A stretch of 64,000 nt of DNA, taken from contig NC_081547.1 of the NCBI RefSeq assembly GCF_901000735.1, positions 22,010,838 to 22,074,837 of the forward strand, given 5' to 3'. The position numbers and the translations under genes were made by a program. Below are positions 1 to 12,099 of the stretch, in pieces (within the stretch, counting starts at the first letter, position 1; every line of letters starts with the position of its first letter). The DNA is from Corylus avellana. Its lineage: Eukaryota; Streptophyta; Magnoliopsida; Fagales; Betulaceae. The notes beneath the pieces were generated by a model. That model did not search any database. It saw nothing but the letters and a program-made list of their open reading frames with translations, and had not been told where the DNA came from.

Positions 1-212
1 TTTCCATCAAATTGGACGAAAATTTCTAAAATTACATAATTATCCTCAGGCTTTTTTTAAAAAAAATTTCGTCAAATTTAACGGAAATTAGTAACGGAAG
101 GTTTAAATTGAAAATTTTTGAAACATTGGGGGGGTACATTGCCAATTTTTAAACGTTGGGGTTCAAATTGAAAAACCTCTGAAACTTCAGGGGGGTAAAG
201 TGGATTTTTCCC
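1..212. mobile_element. End of a MULE-like non-autonomous element, cut by the window edge
   Basis: The right end reads GGATTTTTCCC, the reverse complement of a GGGAAAAAT start. Inside it are alternating short runs of C or G separated by AT-rich stretches. The same style (GGGAAA terminus, then 'CCCC' blocks) marks the elements at 3577, 12896, 20925 and 29875. The adjoining sequence from 213 matches 49169 onward, where this element is absent, so 49169 looks like the unoccupied site. The other terminus lies outside the window, so the target duplication cannot be checked. Class assignment is by resemblance only. Confidence 0.5.
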
Positions 213-857
213 TATATTTCTGATTGCTAGACTTTGATACGTATTATTTTTGTAACCTAGACTTGATGGATGTTGAAATTATTATGCTAAGTTATGTTAT
301 GATGTTTTAAGTTACTTTACCAATAGTAGAAACTGGTTGTTTACAGTTCTGCCTTAGTTTTGTGGCCATCACGTTTGATTGACAAATAAATAAATAGACA
401 TTCCACATCATTGTTATCCAATCAGGAGTAGGTGTAACTCTTCGAGTTATTTACTTATTAAATAAACTTGAGGATGTTACAGAGACGCTTTGCAGGTGTA
501 TTGCCTTTAATAAACAACAAGAGGCGTTACAACAGAAGCACACAAGAGACGCTTGTTCACCACCACAAATTTGGTCAAACTGAGTTATATTTGTGATGTC
601 CTTTTTGTTGTAATTTACCATCAAATGTAAGATGTTCTTTTACATTGAGGACAATGACATCAACTAATGGAACTTCTTGAGATAGGAACTAGAACTTTAT
701 AAAAGAAAAAAAAAATTTAACTCACCACTCTTTGGGGTGAAGTTTTGCTCTAACAAAATCTGATATTGTAGCTTGGGCACAATTATAGCACAGCCAAAAG
801 GATTAGACCGTTGAAGAGAGGGTTGGAGAGAGGAAGGGGGAGGCCAGAGGGATAGGA
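213..857 (+). repeat. 0.64-kb dispersed direct repeat, copy 1 (copy 2 at 49169-49797)
   Basis: The segment can be followed base by base against 49169-49797 in the same orientation, with scattered substitutions and short indels. Both copies start at TATTTCTGATTGCTAGAC and end at GGCCAGAGGGATAGGA. It contains 'TTTTACATTGAGGACAA', wording usual in the non-coding 3' part of plant Ty3-type retroelements, so both copies are probably pieces of one retroelement family. The last 140 bp also form one arm of the inverted-repeat element described at 49668-51142. No coding capacity is seen. Confidence 0.85.
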
Positions 858-1090
858 AATTTATGGAAGGTGGGGCAACATGTATGAGAGCGAGGGAGGG
901 ATGTGAGTTTTTCAGTTTTAGTTTTTATTTATTTATTTGTGTTAGTCGTTTTTTTTTTTTTTTTTTTTGTGTGTTTTAGTTTATTTTATTTATTAAAAAA
1001 AAATTATTAATGTTTTATGTGAGATATTTGCATGCTAAAAAGTGAGGGCGAAGTATAAATTTTCATTTTAATGATTTTAATGCCTCTCCT

Positions 1091-2210
1091 AGTTATAGGA
1101 CACTAGCTCCTATCAACTACCCTCAAAATGTTTACCCACATGAACCATGTTCATACTGCTCCAATCCTTATCATAGTTCTAGTAATTGTCTATCTTGGGA
1201 ACAATTTTCTAATTCTTCATATGAGCAAATGAACACTAATTTCTCCAGCCCGGTGTTTGAAACAAATTCCAATTTTTACAACCCTGGAGCAACCAATCTA
1301 ATTTCTCAGGGACAGCTCAGGCTACATTAAATTATCTTCCTAAAGATGATATATGGCAACTTTGTCCAACTGTTCACATTGATGACTTAGAAGAAAATAC
1401 CAACTCAGCCCAGCTAAGCCTATCTATGTCAGATTTATGAAGAAACGCGAACCATCTCTATTTTGTGAATATTGTTATAATCCCACTCATCACAAAAGTG
1501 AATGTCCGTTTTTTTTACACTACATAAGCATGATGGAGGATGATGCTAGCATATCTCATCATGAGTTAGTCAAATCTTATTATGCTTCTCTAGCAATAGT
1601 GCAACATTTTCCAATTGCTCACGTTAATTACATAGGCGAGAGATTAGCCCAGTTCAGAGAAGCTAGAGTTGACCATTTCACATTGCCTAACGATCATCCA
1701 CAATATAAGTCATGTTCATATTGTTATAATCCTTATCATAAGAGTGAAGAGTGTCCATTCATTCTAAACTACATGATTGATGAGGATGAAATTGTGAATA
1801 ACATTGAGGAGGAAGAAAAAGAAGAAGTTGGGCACATAGAGCAAGTTGAGCACCATGAGAAAAGTGGGCCCCCAACAAATCCTGATTTGCCCAGTGGCAT
1901 GGAAGTGAGTACTGAAGCTCATGCCTGCATCACTATCCCTCTTAAGACACATCAAGATCCAAAGCTTCATCGCCTGAATGTCTCAAAGAGCCATCTTATG
2001 TCAAGATACTCAAGGACTTGTGCACATAAGCACACAAATCTAGGAACCACTCTCCTAGAAAGATCCGTCGAAACAAGCAATTCTACATAAGATGGCAAAA
2101 CATCCTTCCAGAAGGGTATGAAGTTTTAAAGAAGAAGGGGTGGAAGGGATTAGTTGGACATCCGCATGATAGGGGGAAGCGTTGTAAAGTTTTCTCCTCT
2201 AGTTTATTTT
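1091..2210 (+). pseudogene. Broken zinc-knuckle protein, retroelement-like
   Basis: Three CX2CX4HX4C zinc knuckles with nearly the same sequence are encoded. The first, near 1148-1189, lies in one frame that closes near 1330. The second and third, near 1464 and 1716, lie in a different frame open from 1437 to 2090. A third frame continues after 2090 for about 40 codons (GYEVLKKKGWKGL is readable). The reading frame is therefore broken at least twice. Spaced CCHC knuckles of the form CSYCYNPYH are seen in plant hypothetical proteins linked to retroelements and resemble Gag nucleocapsid knuckles. An acidic stretch (EEEEKEE) follows the third knuckle. No protease, reverse transcriptase or integrase is nearby. 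Function is not assigned beyond likely nucleic-acid binding of the ancestor. Confidence 0.55.
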
Positions 2211-2339
2211 CTGCACTTCACTCCTCAAATTCTTTCTTTCCTTTTCATTATATTGCGTTTCTTTTTATTTGTTTTTGTTTCTAATAGCAATTAATCTTTT
2301 GATGTTTGTTTCTATGAAAAAAATATTGCTGTTAGTTTT

Positions 2340-2480
2340 TGTTGACGGGTGTTTTGGTGTTTAAGTTTGGGGGACGCCCTGGCCTCATTCACACTTAGAT
2401 TTTCTTACTTCCGGTAATGTATTTATATATTACACATTGAGGGCAATGTGTATTTCAAGTTTGGGGGTATGGAAAAACAC
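2340..2480 (+). mobile_element. Non-coding 3' region typical of Ty3-type retroelements
   Basis: Two 'AAGTTTGGGGG' motifs (near 2364 and 2457) flank 'ACATTGAGGGCAATGT'. This wording recurs downstream of the polyprotein in many plant Ty3-type elements. Together with the zinc-knuckle relic just upstream it suggests one decayed retroelement spanning roughly 0.2-2.5 kb. No terminal repeats could be paired, so the boundaries are not defined. Confidence 0.35.
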
Positions 2481-2492
2481 TTTGTCTGTTTA

Positions 2493-2496
<4 letters not shown>

Positions 2497-2566
<70 letters not shown>
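2497..2566. repeat. Compound microsatellite (ATT)n-(TA)n-(TG)n
   Basis: Runs of ATT, then TA, then TG units are directly visible. An A-rich tract follows. Nothing else is seen in 2570-3310 apart from an (ATA)n tract at 3140-3166. Confidence 0.95.
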
Positions 2567-2567
<1 letters not shown>

Positions 2568-3139
2568 AAAAAAAAAAAGAAAGAAAAAATTGTGCTACGT
2601 TGTTGGTCAAGTTTGAGTTAAACTGTAACTGTGATTTGCATTTCATTAGGTTGCTTAAAGGGTTGAACACATCATTATGTCATTAGGAGTCTGAGTCCTT
2701 TGACCTATTTTTGGGTAAAAGAGATTTAGCTTGTTTTGAGAAAATAAATAAATAAATTTATGAGCACATTAGCATGTTTTCTATGAGGCATGATGTTTAA
2801 ACTTAAGCATGCTCCTTTTGAGATTTGGTGGATGATCTATTGATGAATAACCTGGCTTGCAAGATATATATATAAATCATTTTGAGTTTTTCATTGAATA
2901 ACCGGACTTCTTGTCTCATTAAGCATTGAGTATTCGCGTCAAAAGGTGTGAAATTTAAAGTTAATTGATGGTATGGCTAGCTTGGCTTTGTAACCTTTTT
3001 GACTTGAGTTAATAAGCCCTTAGGGATGTTTACATCTAGTGCCCTAAAGCTACCTGGCTTGGGAGTTATTGGCTTAACACTCGGTACCAAGGTTAATTAG
3101 AAAGCTTAAGAGAGCCAAGCATTGCAAAGCCTACGTAAG

Positions 3140-3177
<38 letters not shown>

Positions 3178-3318
3178 AAAAAGAGGAGAAAATGCATATC
3201 TTGCCTTGGTTGTTTCATTTGATAGGAATTTTTACAAATTTTATAGAACTGGTCTTGAGTTTAAGTAGAAAGCTTCATGATTGTATGCTAATTACACTTT
3301 GCACTTTTCAGAACATAT

Positions 3319-5863
3319 GATCTTTCTCTTCGTCATACTCATTTAATTAATTAATACATTTTACAAACAAAAAATAAATAAAAAATTAAGTCGTACTATA
3401 GGCAGTCAATTTCAAGAAAAAAAAAAAAAACATACAAAAACTAGTAATATACATACTTTGATTTCAACATTAAACTGCAAGTACATACGAAGAGTCCGTT
3501 AAATAAATTAAACACCAATGTTAAAAAATGGCTAAAAACTTCAACGGTAAGGAATTGATTTCCAAAATAATTTTTAGGGAAATTATATATAAACTCCTTA
3601 AGTCAACGCGCTTTTATTCAAAAATCCCTAAGTGTTTTTTTTTTTTTTTCGAAAATTTAGTCCTTGGGTCAATCGGAAACTACAATAAACTCTCTACCGT
3701 CAATTTTTTTAACACCCGTTAGGGCCACTCAAAACTCTCAGTTTTATCTGATTAAAATATCAATTTTTTATTAATTTAATTTAAAAAAATTAAATCTAAA
3801 AAAAAATAAATAAAAAATAAAAATTGAAGGGTGGACAGGGGTGGCGGTGTCACCCCCGGCCACCGCCCCAACCCCTATGGGGTGACCGTAAGCCACCCCA
3901 GGGGCGCGGCCACCCCTTTCCACCCATGTAGAAATGCACACCCCAGGGTGGTCAAGGGCCAGCCACCCCAAACCCCAAGTGGGGTGGCTCGGTGGGAAAG
4001 TGGCGGCCCCGTAGCCACCCCTTCAAACCCCCAACTGGATAGCCGCAAGCCACCCCGTGGGTGGTTTGCCCACTGGGGTCACCCCAGTGGGTGGCTCAGC
4101 CACCTCCACTCCATGGGTGGCTTGTATCACCCCATAGGAGTTTGTGGGTGGCACCGCCACCTCCGCCACCTTTTAATTTTATTATTATTTTTTTTTGTGG
4201 TTCAGTGGCCCGGCTCGCAAAATGTAATCTCAAGTAGGCAGTCCACCGGGTGGGCAAACCACCCCATAGGGGTTGGGGGTGGCCAGGGGTGGCATCGCCA
4301 CCCTTGGCCACCCTTCAATTTTTTTTTTTTTTTAAGATTTAATTTTTTAAATTAAATTAATAAAAAATTAATATTTTAATCAGATAAAACGGAGAGTTTT
4401 GAGTGGCCCAAACGGGTGTTAAAAAAATTGACGGCAGGGAGTGTATTGTAGTTTCTAATTGACCCAAGGATTAAATTTTCGAAAAAAAAAAAAAAAAAAA
4501 AAACACCTCTAGGGAGTTTTTAATAAAAGTGCGTTGACCTAAGGAGTTTATATATAATTTCCCTAATTTTTAAGGTTACTGGGACTGGAAGATGTTTCAA
4601 GTGGTCGATGATATCTATCAATATATGCTTCGTATCATCTTCAAGAAGAGAATGAGTGGTATTGTTGTTGGTATGAGATATTGACACTGCATCAAGACAA
4701 AATTAGGAATTCAAATAAATTTTCTACTCTTTCACCAATTTAAAAGAAAAACAGATTAGGGGCAAACGGACACAAATATCTTTCTACCAATCGCACCCCC
4801 TATTCTCCTTATTCATTGCTACGGAAAAAATAGAAAAAACATAATAAATTGTTTTGTTAAGAAACAAATCTATACTAATGAATAAAATGCAAAATAGTAC
4901 CAAATTAATTTATATGAAAAAAGGTAAACAAATTGTTGGATTATCGTACCCATATTGTGCTCTTTCTCAAATCTTGGTAATGTTGAGCTCTTGTTGACAT
5001 CTCTATCTTGACATTCATGATTGCTTTGTATTTCTACTTAGATCATGAATTAAGATCTCAGCAAAAACAAATCTTCAATTAAACTTACATCTATGTCACC
5101 ATTGACAGATTTCTACTTTAATATGTTCCAACTTTACCACTGATTTGTATTCGACTTTATTAAGGATATCAATCATTTGAAAATCATCTATTGTGCACTG
5201 GCAAAGACTTCCCGAAATGGTGTTGCTTATATCCTAAATCATTGTAAATTTATTAAAAATTGTACCACAATGTTAGTTTTGTCCTATAATACAAAATTGA
5301 ACAAATTGAGTTGCAACATCATTTTACCTTCCTTTAAAAATTTTACGGGGTCCAAGTTTAAGTGTACGAATACAAATACTGGGAGAATAATAGCACAAAA
5401 TGATTTCATAACAAATAAATAGATGATATCATTTTAACTTACCCTTGTTTTTACGAGAGTCAAAATTAAGTCGTCAAATGCATAGACCAGGAGCATAATG
5501 TCTTATAACCTACAAAGGTAAGAACATAAACAATAGTTAGGCATATGCAAAAGGTAACCCATTCTCCTAAGTTTCTACTTTTTGAAAAAAGTTCCTTTAA
5601 GTTATTCATCTAACCCGTAATATTACAACATAATGTCCAAATTGTATTGCGCCCACATAAAAATAGAGATGCTAAGGAGTTGACAAAATCATCAATTCAT
5701 CTGATGAAAATGGTTCAAACAAATCATTTGGCTGTAACTGCAAGAAACAAAAATGTTATCTACAATTAATTTTTATAATGTCAAAAACGATCTACAATTC
5801 CAATATTTAGTATTTTTAAGAAAGTAACTACCACAATATCCTAAATGAATAACACTATATATA
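3319..5863 (+). repeat. Isolated copy of the 1.66-kb repeat, interrupted by a MULE-like element
   Basis: From about 3319 the sequence follows the repeat unit of the 30-39 kb array (landmarks: CGTTAAATAAATTAAACA, then TTACTGGGACT, then TTATCGTACCCATATT near 4945, then AATGAATAACACTATATA at the end). It ends at a 100-N gap exactly where array units reach their TA microsatellite. Without the 987-bp insertion and one target duplication, about 1.55 kb of unit remains. It is more diverged than the array copies. The minus-strand exon-like segment (5600-5740) carries an in-frame stop here. Confidence 0.9.
3577..4563. mobile_element. MULE-like non-autonomous element, 987 bp, with 9-bp target duplication
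   Basis: The element starts GGGAAATTATATATAAAC and ends in the inverted copy. Terminal inverted repeats run about 240 bp each side. The 9-bp duplication TAATTTTTA is at 3568-3576 and 4564-4572. The uninterrupted site is visible in sister repeat units (for example near 32833), which confirms the exact insertion. A 9-bp duplication with long inverted repeats is the hallmark of the Mutator superfamily. The core, about 3830-4310, is GC-rich and made of degenerate, mutually inverted GGGGTGGC/GCCACCCC blocks. Open frames in the core are low-complexity by-products; no transposase is encoded. Confidence 0.93.
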
Positions 5864-5963
5864 NNNNNNNNNNNNNNNNNNNNNNNNNNNNNNNNNNNNN
5901 NNNNNNNNNNNNNNNNNNNNNNNNNNNNNNNNNNNNNNNNNNNNNNNNNNNNNNNNNNNNNNN
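5864..5963. other. Assembly gap (100 N)
   Basis: Exactly 100 N, the usual placeholder for a gap of unknown length. It follows a TATATA tract at the junction of a 1.66-kb repeat unit. Confidence 0.99.
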
Positions 5964-6100
5964 TATACTCCCCACTCTAAAAGTCCTACATAAGTCCCGT
6001 TGATTGTCTCCTCTAATCAACTCCGCCGTTTTCAACCACCACCCCACACTCGGCTTGCCCAAAATCACCACATGGTGAACTCTGCTCGTCCCAGCTAGAC
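5964..6100 (-). pseudogene. Short coding-like fragment of unknown origin
   Basis: On the minus strand about 40 codons are open and protein-like (for example KTAELIRGDNQRDL, then CRTFRVGS), running into the gap. The wording recalls plant hypothetical proteins often associated with retroelements, but I cannot name the family. From 6100 to 6690 no gene or structured repeat is seen; that stretch probably holds the 3' flank of the FDM1-like gene. Confidence 0.25.
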
Positions 6101-6690
6101 GAATACCACGTTCCTAATTTAATTTCATACATAATTTTGAGAGATTTTGCTTCAACATAGAAGTAGCCTTGATAACCCATCGCTAATCACTAAGAGGTAC
6201 AAAACCACACCTCTGGAAACAAACTCCTGCTGTCATTCGCAACCTTGTGAAGATGAATAAGATTGGGGGAGGGGAACATGGTTCACAATCAGAAAATTAG
6301 GTGGAGATATTCAGCCAACATGCTTATCTACTACTTATACTCACCTCTCCATATAACAATTTAGATTGAACTAAAGTACCTGATAAAAAATAATTTCTCT
6401 CACTGCATCATGAATTTGCAAAAGTTGGAAGTCCCAACAATGTGCATATCTCAGTTCATTTGCATAGTGATAGTTAATTACATTCTTACACAAGGCTTTT
6501 TAAAAAAATAATTGTATCTTTGGAAACAAAATATTGTAATAACCAATATTTATGTCAATTAGCTTTGGAGCTTATTTGGCAAGGCAATCCCAATATGCCA
6601 GTTGACCTACAAATGAGCTTAATATTGTAAAACCACTGCACTTAATTAAAACTTCAATTGAGATATTCAAATAAAATACTAACCTCTGCC

Positions 6691-9600
6691 TCACTGTCTC
6701 TTGCGCTTAAGTGTGTTGATATTCTTCAAGATGTAACTGATGACCTCCTTTAATGTGGCTTTCCTTTCTTCTTTGAAGTTCCAGAGCTCCGAAACAATGT
6801 AACGACCACTTGGATTATACTCATTGATCTCTTTCAATGCTGTAATAACAGCCATGTATATCCCTTCCCCCCACTCCTGTTTGAGACTTCGTAGCTTCTC
6901 ATCTTCTTCATTTACGATTTCCTGCATCAAAGGTCATCAAAATATATATATATATATTAATCTTTCACCCATTCTCAATGGTTGAAATGAGGATTAAAAA
7001 AAAAAAGTTCAATGTTGGAACTAATGAAATCAGACAAACCAACACAAACAACTTTCTTTTTCAGTCATTGTTTGCATGCTTAAAAGGACACACTTTATAT
7101 AAGAAAAAAATTGTTAAAGCAATTAGGAGACAGTTCAACCCAATTGTGAATAACTTGTAAGCAGAAATCAAATATCTACAAACTAATTTTGATTCATGCT
7201 TTTAAAATAACACGTACAACTTTATGATATAAATGACAAATGCAAATTCACACAAGCTCCTAAGTAAGTCCATACATGAATACAGAAATAAGAGGCTTAA
7301 AGAGTATTTAAAAGAATATACCTGGGTATTACCATCGATATCAATAATTTTAAAAGGATGCCAGTTTGGATCCTTCAAATTCTCCTGCCACAAGGAGCAT
7401 AGTGTTGAGGCCTGCACATTTGCTTCCTCAAGGGCAAATCGCTGCTTGCATGTATTCTGAAATGGCTTCGAATCAATTTCTCCCATTCTCTTTATTCCAA
7501 TATTCGTGCGACCGCCCAGCATTATCTCCGTCAAACCCTAAAGAAGGAAAAAAGAAAAGCAACTTCCATTACTTATTAATTATACATGTAAACATGAAAA
7601 AGTCACTAATGCAATTATTTTCCTTTGGTTTTAGTATATGGCATGATTACGGGCAGATTCATCTCTAGGAGCTTATGTCTTTTTACTTTATGGTCCATTA
7701 GACGCCATTAGGGCATGTAGGTCAACACAATTGGTGGTAGTCCCCTCTTATCCTCAAACTCTTGCAGTCGTTTCAAGAAAACAAAAAAGAATCAGCTCGC
7801 ACAATTGCTATCAATTGAATGTCATTTGGCTTGTTTCTTAAAGTGACCAGTCAAAAGCACATCAATGATTAAGGTACTTCATCTCGTTTCTATCTCCTTT
7901 CAGAAACAACAATGTGAATTGGATGATAACGTCATCTGCTACTTCTGATATTTGAGATCTCTCAAATGGGACATTTTGATCAGTTGGTTCCAGATTCCTT
8001 TGCGTAACTTGAAACTACATTTTTTAAGACACATTTAATAAAATCTTCAACACAGCGATACTAAACCACTTTTTAGCTCAATATTGAACTAGTGACTCTA
8101 TTAGATGCATAAGGTCCCCAAATACATACACATATGCATATAGACAAACATATATAGCAAAAGAAATCATACTGCAATGAATTGTTTGCGAGCTTCTTGT
8201 AGCTCATCGTTGCTAAGTCGCTCTTTAGCAATAAGAACATTATTCATTTCTTCCATGTCGTTTAGATCATCAACTTTTTCTTCCAATGTTTCATTCATTT
8301 CTTCCATCTTCTTCCGAACTGATGTATCATCTTCATTTTCAAGATGCTTCATCACCTGTAGTTTCCCTTTGATTTCTTCAATTTCCATTTCCAATTTCTG
8401 TTTAGCATCCAGCTGCTTTTCCAACTGAAGTATCTTATTAATGGCCTCCTCTTTCTCCCTCTGAAAAATTAAAAATTCTTGATTAACAAATGCTACAGAA
8501 AGTGTAAAATGAAGAGCAACTCTCATGCGGCATATGATACAGACTATAGTTAAAACCTGAGTCACACACCTTTTGCTCTTCAACCAGCCTTAAGACATTC
8601 TCATCAGCCTTTTTCTGCTCCATGGATGCCAATTGAAGTGAATTGTTCCTCACATCATGCTAGAAGTACCAAAATAAACATCAGTACCCAGCATGAAGTG
8701 TAGTTGTACATCATCAAAGCAAATGGTTTGCATGTAGCACTTCAAAGAGCTTCTCCTAAATCTGTCATTTATTTATTTCAAATAAGCCAGTACTAGTAGT
8801 TTTTATTCAGTTCAAACTGAAAGATACTTGGGGCAGTAAGCTTATATATAAAGATGTAGATATGACAGATAACAGTAAATGTCCATTACAATAAAAGTGA
8901 AAGTAGACCATGCATAAATTGGTAAAGAAAATGTTTGAGTTGGTCCCCAGTTCCAGCATGGGACAAGCACCCAAACGAGCTTAGCTCAAATCATACCAAT
9001 ATGTCTAAGGCTACTCAGATTTATAACCAGCATGTAAGCAAGTGAAATTGAATGATAAAAAATCATAATGAAAAATAATAATAATAATAATTGATTGTTT
9101 GAAAATGCCACATTCGCATATATCACCTTTTTCTTATCCTCATCAAGCTTTTGTCTCTCACGCTCAGTTAGTGCTTCACGTTTGTTCAGTTGTTTGCTCC
9201 AGGAATCAAGTTTCTTTTTCTTAGTCTCCAATTCGTGATTCAGCTTCTCATGTTCATCAAATATCCTTCGAACATTATCACGTGAAAGCCGCTGCATCTT
9301 CCTTATTTCTGATCAATCAAACAGTTAAATATAATTTTTATGCCATGCCATACATCATGCATACTGATGATGATATTAACATAATTTAAAATGATGGAAT
9401 GATTTTTTGTGATTGTCTACTTCCTGGGTCTCAAAGCTATGAACTTATTTCAAAGTGTAACCTTGAAAAATTATTTCTTTTCATAAGGCATACAATCATA
9501 GGTCTTACAATCTGTTCACAAGCTCAAAATTCAAATCCAGCAGTATGGCATAAGTACAAGCCTATAATTTTGTTGTTTTGTCAAGGATAGTGAACTGAAC

Positions 9601-10669
9601 ATTCATAAGACCTTTTGGTCCTACAGTGCCACATTTCTATATTTATACAAGTTTGGCTAAGCATTAACCTAACTAAAAGGCAAGTTTCACCAGACACAAG
9701 ACACTGCAAATGAGCATGTATTTGTATTATGAAGCACAAATAAACAAACACGGAAAGCACCAGGAACAAACCTCCAAGAAAAACAGAGTGTAGTTTGTCT
9801 TTCTCCACGAGCATCCTACTTAAGGACATGGTCTTTTCAGTGTACTTGTAATGTAGTTCATTCAGATTTTCATTTGTAATATCGATTTTATTGGCTAGAT
9901 TTGCCACAACATTGTTTCTGGTTTGAGCTGCTTCCTTGACAATGTCAGATACAGTTCTTAACTGCCCTTTATTGCGAAGGAAATCCCCTATTGGACCTTT
10001 TGCATCATAGTCATCAGCACGTGCACACCACCCATATGTATTAGAGCCAAGCTGTGTTTTCCGTTCATTCCAGTCCTTCTTGCTGCAATGCTCAGTTTCG
10101 AATGACTTCTCAAATTCAGTTGCATTCATGAAACCGTTCCAATCATTATTAAATTTCACTACAGCTTGTGCATTTAGGTCATTTTCTTCAGAGAAAATAA
10201 GAACTTCCAATGGTTTAAATTTACTGAACCTTTTCAACCAGTATTCAGAACCATGAAATTTTTTTCCATCCCTTGGGTCGCATACTATGTTAACAATGAT
10301 GCCCATCCAAGGCCACACATAAAGATCATCTTGCTTTGGAGGCTGAGTGACAGGTTGTGGTAAAATTGGACACTGGGTTTGAGCCACTTCACTTGATAGT
10401 TCAGTCTCCAAGTACTTTGCCAAGGCAAGGTGGTTTGCCTTTTGTTTTGCACTTCTGTTAGCAGAACCTTTACCCACTCCAGAAGCATGTTGAAGCAAAT
10501 CCTTGTACTTGTAATCTTGCTTCTTCTTTCCAGCACAGAAAGGACATCTAAGCGTGCCGTTGAGATCTTTAACTTTGAACTTTCCAACCCTCAATTGCTC
10601 ATATGGTTTCTCTACATAGTCATTGATCTCAGATTCACTAATATCTGACTCTTCAGAGCTGTAGTCCAT
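6691..10669 (-). CDS. FDM1: FDM1-like protein (XS/XH family, RNA-directed DNA methylation)
   Basis: FACTOR OF DNA METHYLATION 1-type protein, relative of IDN2 and SGS3; in Arabidopsis these proteins bind RNA duplexes and support DRM2-mediated de novo methylation in the nucleus. Six coding exons, all with GT-AG borders and consistent phase: 10669-9772, 9308-9127, 8659-8570, 8460-8173, 7537-7322, 6921-6691 (TGA at 6693-6691). The sum is 1905 nt, 634 aa, the usual family length. Domains: acidic N terminus with SDISESEI; zf-XS about 40-90 (RCPFCAGKKK); XS about 115-230 (DDLYVWPWMGIIVN, then YGWCARADDY); coiled coil about 255-500; XH about 500-630 (MLGGRTNIGIKRMGE, SLWQENLKDPNWHPFK, GRYIVSELWNFKEERKATL). 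The start is the ATG at 10669; the upstream in-frame codon is TTG. No internal stops or frameshifts are seen, so the gene looks functional. FDM2 or another paralogue cannot be excluded without a phylogeny. Confidence 0.95.
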
Positions 10670-11560
10670 TTGACTTTGATACAAACGCTGGAAATACTCA
10701 GACCAGGAGCCTGTAAGACAACATTCTAATGACCATCAAGCAGCAGTTTCACCCAAAACATAAATACATAGTAAAAGCATTGATTACATCCAGCAAGCTT
10801 AGAAGAGTGATGCTAGGTTGCACTCTCATCCAGACAAGCATATGGCCAGGTCACACTGAAAGGTAAATGATGTTGCAAAGAATATTGCAAGAATGCAATA
10901 TGCAACGAAGCAATCATTTAAAAGTTTAAAAGAATATCTCCCACATTTTCTGGATTCACTTGCATGGTGTCCAATTCAACCACTCTAAAACACGGCCTCG
11001 CGTGAGAAATAAAAACCTTAGCCTCACAAGCAGAACGAAAGAAAAAAAAAAATCAATCGTTTCAGATAAATATTAGGTCGGTAAGAAATTGAGAATAAAC
11101 AGATGAGATGAAAAGAAAAAGAAAAAGACAAGTATATGGTCGTTTACTTTTCAACATTCACAAATACAAGACCAAAAACTGAAACAACCCACAAGGCTGT
11201 ATTATGGTCTCTTACAGTAAATAAAGTTTTTGGGTTCACTTCATTCTTTTCTCGAAAACCAAACAAAGCCCAACAAGATTATCGATCTACTACTCACCAT
11301 GAAAAGCAATGTATAAGCAAAGCTCAAAGAGAACAAACTAATGTTCCAATTTCAAACAGTTTAAAGCTAAAATTCAACAGAGAAGGAAAGAAAAGAGAGC
11401 ACCTGAAAGCGATTGTGAGAGCTTGACGAAGCGAGAGTCTGCTGTTTGTATGTGGGTTTTAGGGTTAGGGTTTCCCAAAACTGCTCGGAGGGGGGGAGGA
11501 GTTGAAGAAAGCAATTGAACACAGACCTGAGATAGACACTGGCTAGTGGAAGAGTACTGG
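10670..11560 (-). promoter_or_regulatory. 5' leader, leader intron and promoter-proximal region of the FDM1-like gene
   Basis: The first coding exon begins after an acceptor (TTGTCTTACAG) at 10711. A matching donor (CTTTCAG/GTGCTC) lies at 11402-11401, predicting a leader intron of about 690 bp and a leader exon starting near 11.5 kb. A telo-box-like AAACCCTAACCCTAAAA lies at 11457-11473 on the minus strand; such motifs are common near start sites of plant housekeeping genes. The transcription start is inferred, not seen. Confidence 0.55.
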
Positions 11561-11576
11561 GATCATTTTTCGTTGC

Positions 11577-12089
11577 TAGTTGGCGGTTTTACCCCTGGTG
11601 CTTCGTTGTTGTTCGTTCCCTAGGATCTCGACTTTCTCACACTTTTGGGATTTTGCTAAATCATAAATGCTAAAAGTATTCTCAAAGTGCTCACACACAC
11701 TGACACACACGTGATCTCGGCTTTCATTCCTCATTATTTTCATCGCAAGGTTGGCAAACTCCTTCCTTTTTCTCTTGATACGGTTAAAAAAAATTAGCAT
11801 TAAAACTTTTTTACTTTTTTTTTTTTTTTTTTATATATATAATACTATTTATTTTTTATTATTATTCAAATAAAAAAATCATTACAATACAAAATTTTTC
11901 ATTTTTCAATAAAAAAAAATTCAAAATTTTATATCACAAGTTAACAATGATTCAGGCAGCCCAAAATTTTTAAAATCTATACATAGTAGGTAAGTTGATA
12001 TGAATTAGGTGTGACATTATTTATTTATTTATTTATTTATGAATAAAGGTATTTATTTTTGAGATAGAAGTAATTTAAATGTGCATTTT
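11577..12089. other. Intergenic, AT-rich, no gene seen
   Basis: T-rich tracts, (TA)n and an (ATTT)n tract near 12015. Open frames are short and low-complexity. I see no coding or RNA feature. Confidence 0.7.
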
Positions 12090-12099
12090 GATGTCCAAT

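Noticed and set aside
3831..4355. 174-codon open frame in the GC-rich core of the 987-bp element
   Set aside because: Pro/His/Gly-rich translation of a degenerate short repeat, with an equally open opposite strand and no domain; an artefact of GC-rich repeat sequence.
11136..11426. 96-codon plus-strand frame over the FDM1-like leader
   Set aside because: It lies in the leader intron and leader exon of a minus-strand gene, with no domain and poor codon-like structure.
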